A DNA stretch of 64,000 bases from Micromonospora sp. NBC_00389 (GTDB taxonomy: Bacteria; Actinomycetota; Actinomycetes; Mycobacteriales; Micromonosporaceae): contig NZ_CP107947.1 of assembly GCF_036059255.1 (NCBI RefSeq), forward strand, positions 3,162,001-3,226,000, in the 5' to 3' direction. The position numbers and the translations under genes are program-made. The notes beneath the pieces are model-generated. The model was not told where the DNA came from, did no database searches, and saw nothing but the letters and a program-made list of their open reading frames with translations. Below are positions 1 through 12,989 of this stretch, piece by piece. How positions within the stretch are numbered: the first letter of the stretch is position 1; each line of letters starts with the position of its first letter.

Positions 1-504
1 TACGCGGACCTGACCGGCGTCGCGCTCGGCCAGTACGCGCTCGCGCTGGCGCTCCAGGTGTGCCAGGCGGCGGGACTTGTGGAACCACTCGTGCTCGCAC
101 CGGTAGCCGCCGGGCTTGCCCCGGCTGCCTTTCTCGCCGATCGGCAGGGACAGGCGGTGCCGCAGCATGCGGATACCAGCCCGCAGAGACTCGATGTGAG
201 CCCACTGAGCGCGGCGGGACAGGCCCCACTGGTCGTGCGTGGCCTTGGTGATGCTCCCGGCCCAGCGGGACGACGATTCGCCGGTGAGCTCCCGCTTCCG
301 GTGTGCCCAGGTGTCGGTGGAATGCTCGAGGCCGTCGCGGCAACGCTGCGCCAGGTCCCGGGAGGCGAGCGATCCCAGGTGTTCACCGACCAGACGCAGG
401 ATCTTGTCGTCCTCCGCAGTGAGGCCCTTGAGCCGGTCGCGTATGCACACACCCATGGCGGGGTCGGCGACGAACGGCCGGGCGATATCACGCAGATCAG
501 CCAC
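1..504 (-). CDS. tnpB: TnpB, IS607-associated RNA-guided nuclease (N-terminal part only)
   Basis: The reading frame is open from a GTG at 504 to the left edge, giving 168 residues with no stop. It begins VADLRDIARPFVAD and contains RRAQWAHIESLRAGIRMLRH and a CEHEWFHKSRRLAHLE segment. These are typical of the N-terminal region of actinobacterial TnpB proteins linked to IS607. The start overlaps the tnpA stop by 8 bases, so the two are translationally coupled. TnpB family members are guide-RNA-directed DNA nucleases that help maintain the element. The RuvC catalytic residues, zinc finger and guide-RNA-encoding end lie outside the window, so activity cannot be judged. Confidence 0.8.
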   Translation of the reverse strand, partial: MADLRDIARPFVADPAMGVCIRDRLKGLTAEDDKILRLVGEHLGSLASRDLAQRCRDGLEHSTDTWAHRKRELTGESSSRWAGSITKATHDQWGLSRRAQWAHIESLRAGIRMLRHRLSLPIGEKGSRGKPGGYRCEHEWFHKSRRLAHLERQRERVLAERDAGQVRV

Positions 505-1083
505 GCGCCGCGGCCTCCAACACGGCCTTCGCCCGGTTCTTCGCAGACCGGCGGCCATACAAGCGGGCGCAGAACGAGGTCAGTATCTCCACCATGTCCC
601 GCACCAGGTCGTCTTCGACTTCACCTTCGTCCAAGACGACGAGACGACGGCCGTGGGCGGCGAGCGTGGCTTCGACCAGCTCCACATTCATCCGGCCCAG
701 CCGGTCCTTGTGCTCCACCACCACGATGCTCACCTGCGGGTCGGCCAGCAGCCGACGGGCCTTGGAACGGCCACCGTTCATCCCGGAGCCGATCTCCGAC
801 TCCACACGGACGACACGGTGACCAGCCTGCGCTGCCCACCGGGCCAAGCGGGCGGTCTGCCGCTCCAGATCGTCCTTCTGGCCATGCGCGGAAACACGGG
901 CATACAACCCGACACCACCGACCGTTTCCGGCACGGTGTTCGCTTCGATGTTCACCAGGATCGTGCGCGGCCCCACCCGTCGCGCAGGACCGGCAACGTG
1001 CCCTCACGGAACCAGCGATACGCAGTACGCGGTGCAACACCTTGCGCCTTAGCCCATTCCGTCAGAATCACAACGAGGATCAT
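497..1083 (-). pseudogene. tnpA: IS607-family serine recombinase TnpA, frameshifted
   Basis: The gene is split into two frames. An ATG at 1083 opens a MerR-like helix-turn-helix (LTEWAKAQGVAPRTAYRWF, then REGTLPV), which runs into a stop at 952-954. The remaining 159 codons (976 to 497) carry the serine-recombinase catalytic domain: GLYARVSAHGQKDDLERQ contains the nucleophilic Ser, followed by EIGSGMNGGRSKARRLL and EHKDRLGR. Adding one base after GGTC near 984-987 would restore the family sequence LPVPARRVGPRTILVNIEA, so a single-base deletion is the simplest explanation. It could also be a sequencing error in a GC run. Family role: a recombinase that moves the element with little target specificity. 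Confidence 0.8.
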
Positions 1084-1112
1084 ACAACACTAAAAGCACC
1101 TAACAGTCACTC

Positions 1113-1595
1113 ATGGACACCCCACAACAAGCAGTTAGCAACCCCTCCGCGGTGCGGGAGAACTGGAAGAACCTGCCGCAGGGTCGACCCGAGGCGCAGG
1201 CCGCGTACCAGTCCGGCTACAACGGCGGGCGGGACCAGTTCGGCCGCACCATGCTCAACCCGGCCGGCGTCGACCTGGCCGACGGCACCTTCTGGCACCT
1301 CTTGAAGCTGACCACCAACGCCTGGGTGAACGTGGCCTACCTGTGGACCGGTGGCGGGCCGCGCGGGGTGGTGGGCGACGGGCCGCTCAACATCCGTACC
1401 GCCGCCAGCACGTCGTCCCCGATCCGGGGCCTCGCCGCCCGGTTCGCCAACGTGCCGATCCAGTGCTCCGTCACCGGCCAGTCGGTGGCCGGCCCCTACC
1501 GCACCACCACGCGGTGGAACCGCCTGGCCAGCGGGCAGTACGTCAGCCACGCGTACATCTCCAGCGTGTACGGAGGCGCGGTGCGGGTCTGCTGA
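1113..1595 (+). pseudogene. 3' remnant of a secreted SH3-like domain protein cut by the IS607 element
   Basis: This 160-codon frame has no signal peptide and no convincing ribosome site. It begins abruptly after an in-frame TAA at 1101, next to the IS607 element. Residues about 85-158 (GDGPLNIRTAASTSSPIRGL to the AYISSVYGGAVRVC end) look like a bacterial SH3-like domain with a C-terminal Cys, as found at the ends of actinobacterial secreted hydrolases. The upstream part (AYQSGYNGGRDQFGRTML) is not recognised. The most likely reading is the 3' end of an exported cell-wall-associated protein whose 5' half lies on the far side of the element, outside the window. A new short gene starting at ATG 1113 is possible but less likely. 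Confidence 0.55.
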
Positions 1596-1620
1596 GCCGA
1601 GTTCGTTCCGTCGGGCGCCG

Positions 1621-1863
1621 TCAGGGGCGCTCGTCGGGGCGGGCCTGGCGCACCATGTCCTGGTAGCGCGGGTGGCTGGCACCGTAGACGGCGTAGTTGA
1701 GGCGGGCGTGCGAGAGGCTGAGATCGCCGTTGGGGCCGCCCCGGACGGCGTCGGCATCGGCATCGGTCTGACCGTCGTCGGTCCAGAAGCAGACCGGGCA
1801 CGTCCCGCCGCCGGTCCGGGAGGCGCAGCAGGGACAACCCACGGGAACTACGTGTTCACCCAC
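1621..1863 (-). CDS. CPCC family cysteine-rich protein
   Basis: A small protein with the signature GCPCC near the N-terminus, CPVCFW about 13 residues later, and then GGPNGDLSLSHARLNYAVYGA. This matches the cysteine-rich CPCC family, which is presumed to bind zinc through two CxxC-type pairs. The function is unknown. The open frame extends much further upstream but is of low quality there. Two in-frame GTG codons are plausible starts, at 1863 (80 residues) and at 1842 (73 residues, MGCPCC). Neither has a strong ribosome site. It is convergent with the truncated SH3 gene. Confidence 0.65.
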   Translation of the reverse strand: MGEHVVPVGCPCCASRTGGGTCPVCFWTDDGQTDADADAVRGGPNGDLSLSHARLNYAVYGASHPRYQDMVRQARPDERP

Positions 1864-2017
1864 CGGGGAAGCATTCCACAGTTGAATATCAGCGGGCGAC
1901 CCGCAGGAGGTCGCCCGGAGCCACCCCAAAGGCCCAACGCCGGCTGGCGGATATGGGACAGGCGCACTGGCCGACCGGCCACTCCCGCCGCCGAGTGCCG
2001 TTGGGGAGACTGCCCTG

Positions 2018-2618
2018 GTGACATATCGGAGCCTGCCGGCCGTCGGAGCACTCATGGTCGCCGTCGCCCTCACCGCCGGTTGTGGCAGCGACGACGCCGA
2101 CCGGCCGGACGCCTCGTCCGCCTCGGCTCCGGCGGCCACCGGGCTGCCGGCGGCGCCGATGCCCTCGGTAGTCGCGCCCAGCGCCGGCAGTGCCGCGCCC
2201 TCGTCGGCTCCGTCAGCCCGGCCAGTCCTGCCGGCCCCCGCCGCCCGCCGCTCCGCAGGGGCCGACTGAGCGCCGGTCCAGCCCGCCGCCGGTGGTGCTG
2301 CCCCAGCGCCCGGCCGGGGCGCCCGGCGCGAAGCAGGTCGTCGACGCGTTCGTCGCCGCCGGTCTGAAGGCGACGCACCCGAAGGACCGCTCGGTCGACT
2401 GCGGCCCGGACGGGCTCGGCCTGGGCTGTTCCGAGCTCATCGCCACCGACGCCGTCACGGTGTACGTGTTCCCCGACGAGATTAGCGCCAGTGACATCGC
2501 GGCGACCTGGAGCGGCCAGTCGTACCAGCGCGGTGCGGTGGTGCTCAACTACCTGGAGGCGAAGACCCCGGCCGCCGACCGCCCGCGCTACGAGGAGGTC
2601 CTCGCCAACCTGCGCTGA
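2018..2618 (+). pseudogene. lipoprotein gene split by a frameshift
   Basis: The first frame (2018-2269, 83 residues) encodes a lipoprotein signal peptide, MTYRSLPAVGALMVAVALTA-GC, with the lipobox Cys at residue 22. An Ala/Pro/Ser-rich linker follows and then a stop. A second frame, open through 2618, continues the proline-rich linker and carries a compact domain: KQVVDAFVAAGLKATHPKDR, then CGPDGLGLGCSELIATDAVTVYVF and a final YEEVLANLR. The two pieces fit one exported lipoprotein of about 200 residues broken by a one-base change in the GC run around 2215-2245. The domain is not one I recognise. Its two cysteines, six to seven residues apart, could form a disulfide. A sequencing error is a real alternative to a true pseudogene. 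Confidence 0.6.
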
Positions 2619-2661
2619 GCACCGAGCCCGTGGCGTCGGCGGCCCAGGGCATGTCTGTCTT

Positions 2662-2713
2662 TTGAGCGTGATACCTGTGAGTCATATCTATGACTCACAG
2701 GTATCACGCTCAA
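2662..2713. terminator. 25-bp perfect inverted repeat with 2-nt centre (bidirectional terminator?)
   Basis: The left arm 2662-2686 (starting TTGAGCGTGATACC) is exactly complementary to the right arm 2689-2713 (ending GGTATCACGCTCAA), with only TC between. It sits between the convergent lipoprotein gene and lhr, where a terminator for both is expected. The arms are far less G+C-rich than the surroundings and there is no clear U-tract. Confidence 0.6.
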
Positions 2714-2755
2714 CCGGGTGGGGCCCGCCGGGCGTCGGCCGTTCGGCAGGTCGGG

Positions 2756-7471
<4,716 letters not shown>

Positions 7472-7533
7472 GAACGATCCACGGTGGAATGTGTCCGGCT
7501 GAACGGCATAAGCACCGAACGCGCGCTTAATAC

Positions 7534-7550
7534 GTTAAGTCTCACTTAAC
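7534..7550. promoter_or_regulatory. GTTAAGT-CTC-ACTTAAC operator-like palindrome
   Basis: A perfect 7-bp inverted repeat with a 3-bp spacer lies in the 145-bp gap between the divergent lhr and the 128-residue gene at 7617. It sits in an unusually A+T-rich patch (7525-7580) that also holds ATAAAG, a possible -10 region. Such short symmetric sites usually bind a dimeric regulator. The regulator is not known. Confidence 0.5.
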
Positions 7551-7616
7551 TGCTTGCTTCTGAGGAGCAACATAAAGTAACTTCACTCGCAACGCGAACC
7601 GGGGTGGAGGGATCGG

Positions 7617-8003
7617 ATGGCCGGCGAGCAGCGCAACGTCGAACCCGGCACCGATGTGCTGATCCGCAAGGTCGACAGCCACCTCGCCACGCTCCGCGGC
7701 GGCCTGCACGGTGCCGAGCTGCAGCTCGCCGAACGCCTCGCCCGCTGCCTGCGCGAGTTGGTCGTCTCGACCGCCCAGGCCAGCGCCGCCGACCGCGGCC
7801 AGGTCCGCGTCGCCGTCCACTACTTCGTGCTGCGCCGGGAGAGCCGTGGCCGGCTGCTCTCGGTGCGGTCGCTGGCCGCAGCGGAGCGGGTGGTCGACAA
7901 GGTCGCGCGTCAGCTCGGTCGCGTCGACCTGCTCGCCGAGTTGGCACGAGGCCGCCCGGCCAGCGACGACACGGTGCCCGTCGAGGACGCCCTGCTGCGC
8001 TGA
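7617..8003 (+). CDS. conserved actinobacterial protein of unknown function (128 aa)
   Basis: A 128-residue soluble, probably helical protein (MAGEQRNVEPGTDVLIRKVD) with no signal peptide, membrane segment or motif that I recognise. The ATG is preceded by GGGGTGGAGGGATCGG, a good ribosome site. A repeated pattern of Leu/Val heptads (residues 20-55 and 80-120) suggests a helical bundle. It is divergent from lhr, with an operator-like palindrome upstream, and lies 170 bp before mrpA. The gap to mrpA (8004-8173) contains no further gene that I can support. Whether it belongs to the mrp transcript is unclear. Confidence 0.65.
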   Translation: MAGEQRNVEPGTDVLIRKVDSHLATLRGGLHGAELQLAERLARCLRELVVSTAQASAADRGQVRVAVHYFVLRRESRGRLLSVRSLAAAERVVDKVARQLGRVDLLAELARGRPASDDTVPVEDALLR

Positions 8004-8173
8004 CCGCCGACGATGTCCGCGGCCTGCTGCCGCACCTCGCACGCCTGGCGCACCCGCCCGTCGCCGACAGCGCACGAATTCCGGCAAAACGGCCCGGCGA
8101 GCGACGAACTGACGTCTGATCGCTGCTAGGCGCCACCGCTGTCCGGCGTCGGCCACCTCGATCGGGAGCGCGA

Positions 8174-11008
8174 GTGCTGGTACTGCTCATCCTCCACCTC
8201 GTGGCGTCCCTATCCGCGCCGCTGCTCGTCCGGTGGTGGGGGCCACGAGCGTGCTACCCGCTGGCGCTGGCGCCGGCCGCCGCGTTCTGCTGGGCGGTGG
8301 CTCGCACCCCGGCCGTCAGCCACGGCGGGGCGGTGGTCGAGACGTACCCGTGGATCCGGCAGTTGGGCCTCGACATCGCGCTACGGCTCACCACGCTGTC
8401 CTGGCTGATGACCCTGCTGATCGGCGGCATCGGCGCGCTGGTGCTGGTCTACTGCGCCCGGTACTTCGCCGCCGGCTCGACTGGGTTGGCGCAGTTCGCC
8501 GGGGTCCTGGTCGCCTTCGCCGGCGCGATGCTGGTCCTGGTCTTCGCCGACGACCTGCTGCTGCTCTACGTGGGGTGGGAGCTGACCACGATCTTCTCGT
8601 ACCTGTTGATCGGCCACAGCACCGAACGGCGGTCCAGCCGGTGGGCGGCAGCGCACGCGCTGACCGTCACCACGCTGGGCGGGCTGGCAATGCTGGTCGG
8701 GTTCATCATGCTGGGCGAGCACGCCGGCACCTACCGCTGGTCCGAGATAGCCGCACAGCCGCTGCCCGGCGGCGGGTACCTGGTCACCGTGGTGCTGCTG
8801 ATCCTTGCCGGCGCGCTGTCCAAGTCGGCGGTGCTGCCGTTCAGCTCCTGGCTGCCGGCCGCGATGGCGGCACCCACCCCGGTCAGCGCGTACCTGCACG
8901 CCGCCGCCATGGTCAAGGCCGGCGTTTACCTGATCGGGCTGCTCGCGCCGGTGCTCGCCACGGTCGGTCCGTGGCGGCCCGTGGTGCAGGTCGCCGGTCT
9001 GGCCACCATGCTGTTCGGTGGCTGGGCGGCGCTGCGGCAGACCGACCTGAAGCTGTTGCTGGCATACGGGACGGTCAGCCAGCTTGGCCTGCTGGTCACG
9101 GTGACCGGGGCCGGCACCCCGGACGCCGCCCTGGCCGGCACCGCGATGCTGCTGTCGCACGCGCTGTTCAAGGCGTCGCTGTTCCTGGTCGTCGGCGTCA
9201 TCGACCACAGCGCCGGCACCCGCGACCTGCGCCAACTGTCCGGGCTGCGGCACTGGTCGCGGCCGCTGTTCGTGGTCGCTGTGCTGGCCGCGGCGTCGAT
9301 GGCCGGGTTGCCGCCGTTGGTCGGCTTCGTGGCCAAGGAGGCGGTGTTCGCGGCGTTCACCGACCAGCCGGTGATCCTCGCTGGTCTGGTTGCCGGGACG
9401 GTGCTCACCGTCGCGTACAGCGCCCGCTTCGTCTGGGGCGCGTTCGCCGACCGGCCCGGCGTGGAGCCGGTCCAGGCCGGTCGGGTCGCTGGGCCGCTGC
9501 TGGTCCCACCGGCCGTGCTGGCCGGCGTCAGCCTGCTCGCCGGCCCGGCCGCCAGCGTGGTGGACGGCCTGCTGCGCCCGTACGCCGATCTGCTCGGCGG
9601 GGTGCACGCGCATCTGGCGCTCTGGTCCGGACCGACCCTGGCGCTCGGCCTGTCCGTGCTGGCGCTCGCCGGCGGCGGCCTGCTCTTCGCCCTGCGCGGA
9701 CCGCTCGCCCCGGTGCTGGCCCGGACCCACTCGCCGATCACCGGCAGCCAGGGGTACGAGTGGATCGTGGGCCGGTTCGACCGGATGGCCATCGAGGTCA
9801 CCGGAGCGACCCAGCGTGGCTCCCTGCCGCAGTATCTGGGCATCATCCTGGTCGTCCTGGTGCTGCTGCCCGGCGGGGCGATGCTCGCCGCAGGCCCGTG
9901 GCACGCTCGGATCCCGCTCTGGGACTCCGCGCTGCAACCGGTGGTCGTGGTGGTGATCGCGGTGGCCGCGGTGCTGGCGGTCGGTGCCCGCCGGCGGCTG
10001 ACCGCGATGCTGCTGGTCGGGATGACCGGCTACGGCATCGCCCTGCTGTTCGTCCTGCACGGCGCGCCCGACCTCGCGCTCACCCAGTTCCTGGTGGAGA
10101 CCGCGACCATCGCGGTCTTCGTGCTGGTGCTGCGCCGCCTGCCGGAACGGTTCTCGGCCCGCCCGCTGCGCCGCAGCCGGTGGGCCCGCCGGGCGATCGG
10201 GGTGGCGGCGGGCGTGGTGGCCGCCGGGCTGGCCCTCGTCGCGGCGGGCGCCCGTCGGGCACCGGAGATCTCTGCCGCCTTTCCGGACCTGGCGGTGGCC
10301 CAGGGGTACGGCCGGAACGTGGTGAATGTGACCCTGGTCGACATTCGGGCCTGGGACACCATGGGGGAGCTGTCGGTGCTGGTGGTGGCCGCGACCGGGG
10401 TGGCCAGCCTGGTCTTCGAGCGGTCCCGCGGCGGGCCACGGCCGCGCCGGCCGGGGTCGGACAGTCGGGCCAACCGAACCGGCCGGCCGGTGTGGCTGCG
10501 CGGAGGGCCCACCCTGCACGAGGAGCGGCGGTCGATCGTCCTGGAGGTGGTCATCCGGCTGATCTTCCACACCGTGGTGCTGTTCTCCCTGTTCCTGCTC
10601 TTCTCCGGGCACAACGCGCCGGGCGGCGGCTTCGCCGGTGGGCTGGTGGCGGGTCTCGCCCTGGTGGTCCGCTACCTGGCCGGCGGCCGGTACGAGCTGG
10701 CCGAGGCGGCCCCGGTCGGCGCCGGCACGGTCCTCGGCGCCGGGCTGGCCGTGTCGGTGGGCACGGGCGTGGTGGCGCTGCTGGCCGGCGGATCGGTGCT
10801 GGAGAGCGCCAAGGTCGATCAGTCCCTACCGCTGGTCGGCGACGCCCACCTGGTCACGTCGCTCTTCTTCGACGTCGGCGTGTACCTGGTCGTGATCGGG
10901 CTGGTGCTGGATGTCCTGCGCAGCCTGGGAGCCGAGGTGGATCGGCACATCGAGGCGACCGGAACCGCCACCGGCGGGCTCGCCGTCGACAAGGGGGACC
11001 GGGCATGA
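8174..11008 (+). CDS. mrpA: Mrp Na+/H+ antiporter subunit A, with fused MrpB domain
   Basis: A 944-residue, highly hydrophobic membrane protein. The N-terminal two thirds are a proton-translocating ND5/NuoL-like unit. GWELTTIFSYLLIGHS, then SKSAVLPFSSWLPAAMAAPTPVSAYLHAAAMVKAG, and FKASLFLVVGVIDHS carry the conserved charged residues within helices. Around 620-665 is the MrpA-specific C-terminal region (DLALTQFLVETATIAVFVLVL). The last about 180 residues are an MrpB-like domain (SGHNAPGGGFAGGLVAGL near 812), which explains the absence of a separate mrpB. It is the first gene of mrpACDEFG, which exports Na+ or other cations in exchange for protons and supports pH and salt tolerance. The GTG start has GGGAG upstream. 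The stop overlaps mrpC in ATGA. Confidence 0.95.
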   Translation: MLVLLILHLVASLSAPLLVRWWGPRACYPLALAPAAAFCWAVARTPAVSHGGAVVETYPWIRQLGLDIALRLTTLSWLMTLLIGGIGALVLVYCARYFAAGSTGLAQFAGVLVAFAGAMLVLVFADDLLLLYVGWELTTIFSYLLIGHSTERRSSRWAAAHALTVTTLGGLAMLVGFIMLGEHAGTYRWSEIAAQPLPGGGYLVTVVLLILAGALSKSAVLPFSSWLPAAMAAPTPVSAYLHAAAMVKAGVYLIGLLAPVLATVGPWRPVVQVAGLATMLFGGWAALRQTDLKLLLAYGTVSQLGLLVTVTGAGTPDAALAGTAMLLSHALFKASLFLVVGVIDHSAGTRDLRQLSGLRHWSRPLFVVAVLAAASMAGLPPLVGFVAKEAVFAAFTDQPVILAGLVAGTVLTVAYSARFVWGAFADRPGVEPVQAGRVAGPLLVPPAVLAGVSLLAGPAASVVDGLLRPYADLLGGVHAHLALWSGPTLALGLSVLALAGGGLLFALRGPLAPVLARTHSPITGSQGYEWIVGRFDRMAIEVTGATQRGSLPQYLGIILVVLVLLPGGAMLAAGPWHARIPLWDSALQPVVVVVIAVAAVLAVGARRRLTAMLLVGMTGYGIALLFVLHGAPDLALTQFLVETATIAVFVLVLRRLPERFSARPLRRSRWARRAIGVAAGVVAAGLALVAAGARRAPEISAAFPDLAVAQGYGRNVVNVTLVDIRAWDTMGELSVLVVAATGVASLVFERSRGGPRPRRPGSDSRANRTGRPVWLRGGPTLHEERRSIVLEVVIRLIFHTVVLFSLFLLFSGHNAPGGGFAGGLVAGLALVVRYLAGGRYELAEAAPVGAGTVLGAGLAVSVGTGVVALLAGGSVLESAKVDQSLPLVGDAHLVTSLFFDVGVYLVVIGLVLDVLRSLGAEVDRHIEATGTATGGLAVDKGDRA

Positions 11009-11484
11009 CCACCGGCGGCGCGGGGCCCACGCTGGTGCTGGTGCTCGCCGTCGGGGTGCTGGTCGGCTGCGGGGTGATCCTGCTGCTGGAGCGCAGCCTG
11101 ACCCGGATCCTGCTCGGCGTGATCCTGATCGGCAACGGGGTCAACCTGTTGATCCTGTTGGGCGGCCGGTCCGGTGGGGCACCGATCGTCGGCACCGGCC
11201 CGGTGGACCGGATGAGCGATCCGCTGCCGCAGGCCATGGTGCTGACCGCCATCGTGATCACCTTCGGGTTTACCGCGTTCCTGCTCGCCGTGGCGTACCG
11301 CAGCTGGTATCTCACCGGCGACGACGAGGTGCCCGATGACCTTGAGGACCAGCAGATCATCCGCCGGGCCGAGCGCAACGAGACGGGCGCCATGGATGTC
11401 GGTGGGGAGGGCCCGGACGAGGACCCGGAGCAGGTCGATCCCGAGCCCGCCCGGCGTCGGCTGCGGCGCGGGGACGAGGCGTGA
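11005..11484 (+). CDS. mrpC: Mrp antiporter subunit C
   Basis: A 159-residue NuoK-like membrane protein. Three hydrophobic helices occur at about 8-27 (LVLVLAVGVLVGCGVILLLE), 32-52 (LLGVILIGNGVNLLILL) and 75-98 (AMVLTAIVITFGFTAFLLAV). A long acidic hydrophilic tail follows, longer than in many MrpC proteins. GNGVNL and LPQAMVLTAIVI are family hallmarks. The ATG overlaps the mrpA stop by four bases and the stop overlaps the mrpD ATG, so translation is coupled along the operon. It forms part of the integral-membrane antiporter complex. Confidence 0.93.
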   Translation: MTTGGAGPTLVLVLAVGVLVGCGVILLLERSLTRILLGVILIGNGVNLLILLGGRSGGAPIVGTGPVDRMSDPLPQAMVLTAIVITFGFTAFLLAVAYRSWYLTGDDEVPDDLEDQQIIRRAERNETGAMDVGGEGPDEDPEQVDPEPARRRLRRGDEA

Positions 11485-12989
11485 TGAGCGCGCTGCTGCC
11501 GTTGCCGGTGGTGGTGCCGCTGCTCGGTGCGGCGCTGACCCTGCTGCTGGCTGCCCGGCCCCGGCTCCAGCGGGCGGTCAGCACGCTCTGCCTGAGCGGC
11601 ACCCTCGCCGTGGCGGTTCTGTTGCTGGTGCAGGCGTACCGGCACGGTCCGGTGGTGATGGCGGTGGGCGCCTGGCCGGCGCCGGTCGGCATCGTCCTGG
11701 TCGCCGATCAACTCGCCGCGCTGATGCTGGTGGTCTCCTCGGCGGTCACCCTCTGCGTGCTGCTCTACTCGATTGGCCAGGGCGGGAGCGAGAGGGACGA
11801 GAAGGCGCCGGTGGCCATCTTCCACCCGACGTACCTGGTGCTCACCGCCGGAGTCACCAACGCGTTCCTCGCCGGTGACCTGTTCAACCTCTTCGTCGGT
11901 TTCGAGATACTGCTGGCTGCCAGCTTCGTGCTGATCACGCTGGGCGGCACCGAGACCCGGATCCGGACCGGCTCGACGTACGTCGTGGTCAGCATCCTTT
12001 CCTCGATGATCTTCCTGACCGCGGTGGGGCTGGTGTACGCGGCCACCGGCACACTCAACCTGGCCCAGCTCGCCCAGCGCCTCGACGACCTGCCGGACGG
12101 CGTCCGGCTGACCCTGGAGCTGATGCTGCTGCTCGGCTTCGCGATCAAGGCGGCGGTCTTCCCCCTGTCGGCCTGGCTGCCGGACAGCTACCCCACCGCG
12201 CCGGCCCCGGTCACCGCCGTCTTCGCGGGGTTGCTCACCAAGGTGGGCGTCTACGCGATCATCCGCACCGAAACGCTGCTCTTCCCGGGCGGGCAGGTCG
12301 ACGGGCTGCTCATGGTCGTCGCCGGGCTGACCATGCTGGTCGGCATCCTCGGCGCGGTGGCCCAGTCGGACCTGAAGCGGCTCCTCTCGTTCACCCTGGT
12401 CAGCCACATCGGCTACATGATCTTCGGGGTGGCGTTGAGCACGGCCGCCGGGCTCTCCGGCGCGATCTTCTACGTGGTGCACCACATCACCATCCAGACC
12501 ACGCTGTTCCTGGTCGCCGGGCTGGTCGAGGAGCGGGCCGGCAGCACCGACCTGCGCCGCCTCGGCGGGCTGGCCCGGATGGCGCCGCTGCTCGGCGTGC
12601 TGTTCTTCGTCCCGGCGATGAACCTCGCCGGGGTGCCGCCGTTCTCCGGCTTCCTCGGCAAGCTCGGCCTGCTCCAGGCCGGGGCGGCAGCCGGCGGTCC
12701 GCTGCCCTGGGCGCTGGTCGCGGCCGGCACGCTGACCAGCCTGCTCACCCTCTACGTGGCCTCCCGGGTGTGGAACATCGCCTTCTGGCGGTCGCCCCGG
12801 CTGGCCACCGCCGAGCCCGCCGTCCGAGTGCCCACGCTGATGGTCGGGGCCACCGGGGGCCTGGTCGCGTTCGGGCTGGCGCTGACCGTGCTGGCCGGCC
12901 CGATCTTCGACGTCACCGCCGACTCGGCCGCCGACCTGATCTCGCGTACCCCGTACGTGCGGGCCGTGCTGCCGGGTGGCGCACCGTGA
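11484..12989 (+). CDS. mrpD: Mrp antiporter subunit D
   Basis: A 501-residue, multi-spanning NuoM/NuoN-like antiporter subunit with about 14 hydrophobic helices. LLGFAIKAAVFPLSAWLPDS and PAPVTAVFAGLLTKVGVYAI contain the conserved in-membrane Lys and the proline-broken helix of this superfamily. FVGFEILLAASFVLI carries the conserved Glu. An ATG at 11484 is chosen over an immediately preceding GTG (11481) because it makes the usual TGATG junction with mrpC. MrpD and MrpA are the likely proton-conducting subunits. Confidence 0.94.
   Translation: MSALLPLPVVVPLLGAALTLLLAARPRLQRAVSTLCLSGTLAVAVLLLVQAYRHGPVVMAVGAWPAPVGIVLVADQLAALMLVVSSAVTLCVLLYSIGQGGSERDEKAPVAIFHPTYLVLTAGVTNAFLAGDLFNLFVGFEILLAASFVLITLGGTETRIRTGSTYVVVSILSSMIFLTAVGLVYAATGTLNLAQLAQRLDDLPDGVRLTLELMLLLGFAIKAAVFPLSAWLPDSYPTAPAPVTAVFAGLLTKVGVYAIIRTETLLFPGGQVDGLLMVVAGLTMLVGILGAVAQSDLKRLLSFTLVSHIGYMIFGVALSTAAGLSGAIFYVVHHITIQTTLFLVAGLVEERAGSTDLRRLGGLARMAPLLGVLFFVPAMNLAGVPPFSGFLGKLGLLQAGAAAGGPLPWALVAAGTLTSLLTLYVASRVWNIAFWRSPRLATAEPAVRVPTLMVGATGGLVAFGLALTVLAGPIFDVTADSAADLISRTPYVRAVLPGGAP

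Larger units (their letters stand above)
1..1112 (-). mobile_element. IS607-family insertion sequence (right part, left end outside window)
   Basis: A serine-recombinase tnpA and an overlapping tnpB, both on the minus strand, are the hallmark gene pair of IS607-family elements. The element starts near 1085-1112, just before the truncated SH3-domain gene, and runs off the left edge inside tnpB. The exact boundary cannot be read from the sequence because IS607 elements lack terminal inverted repeats and make no target duplication. tnpA is frameshifted, so the copy is probably no longer autonomous. Confidence 0.75.

Noticed and set aside
952..1083. Programmed frameshifting to make full-length TnpA
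   Set aside because: No slippery heptamer or downstream structure is evident, and the IS607 family does not need frameshifting. A simple deletion is more likely.
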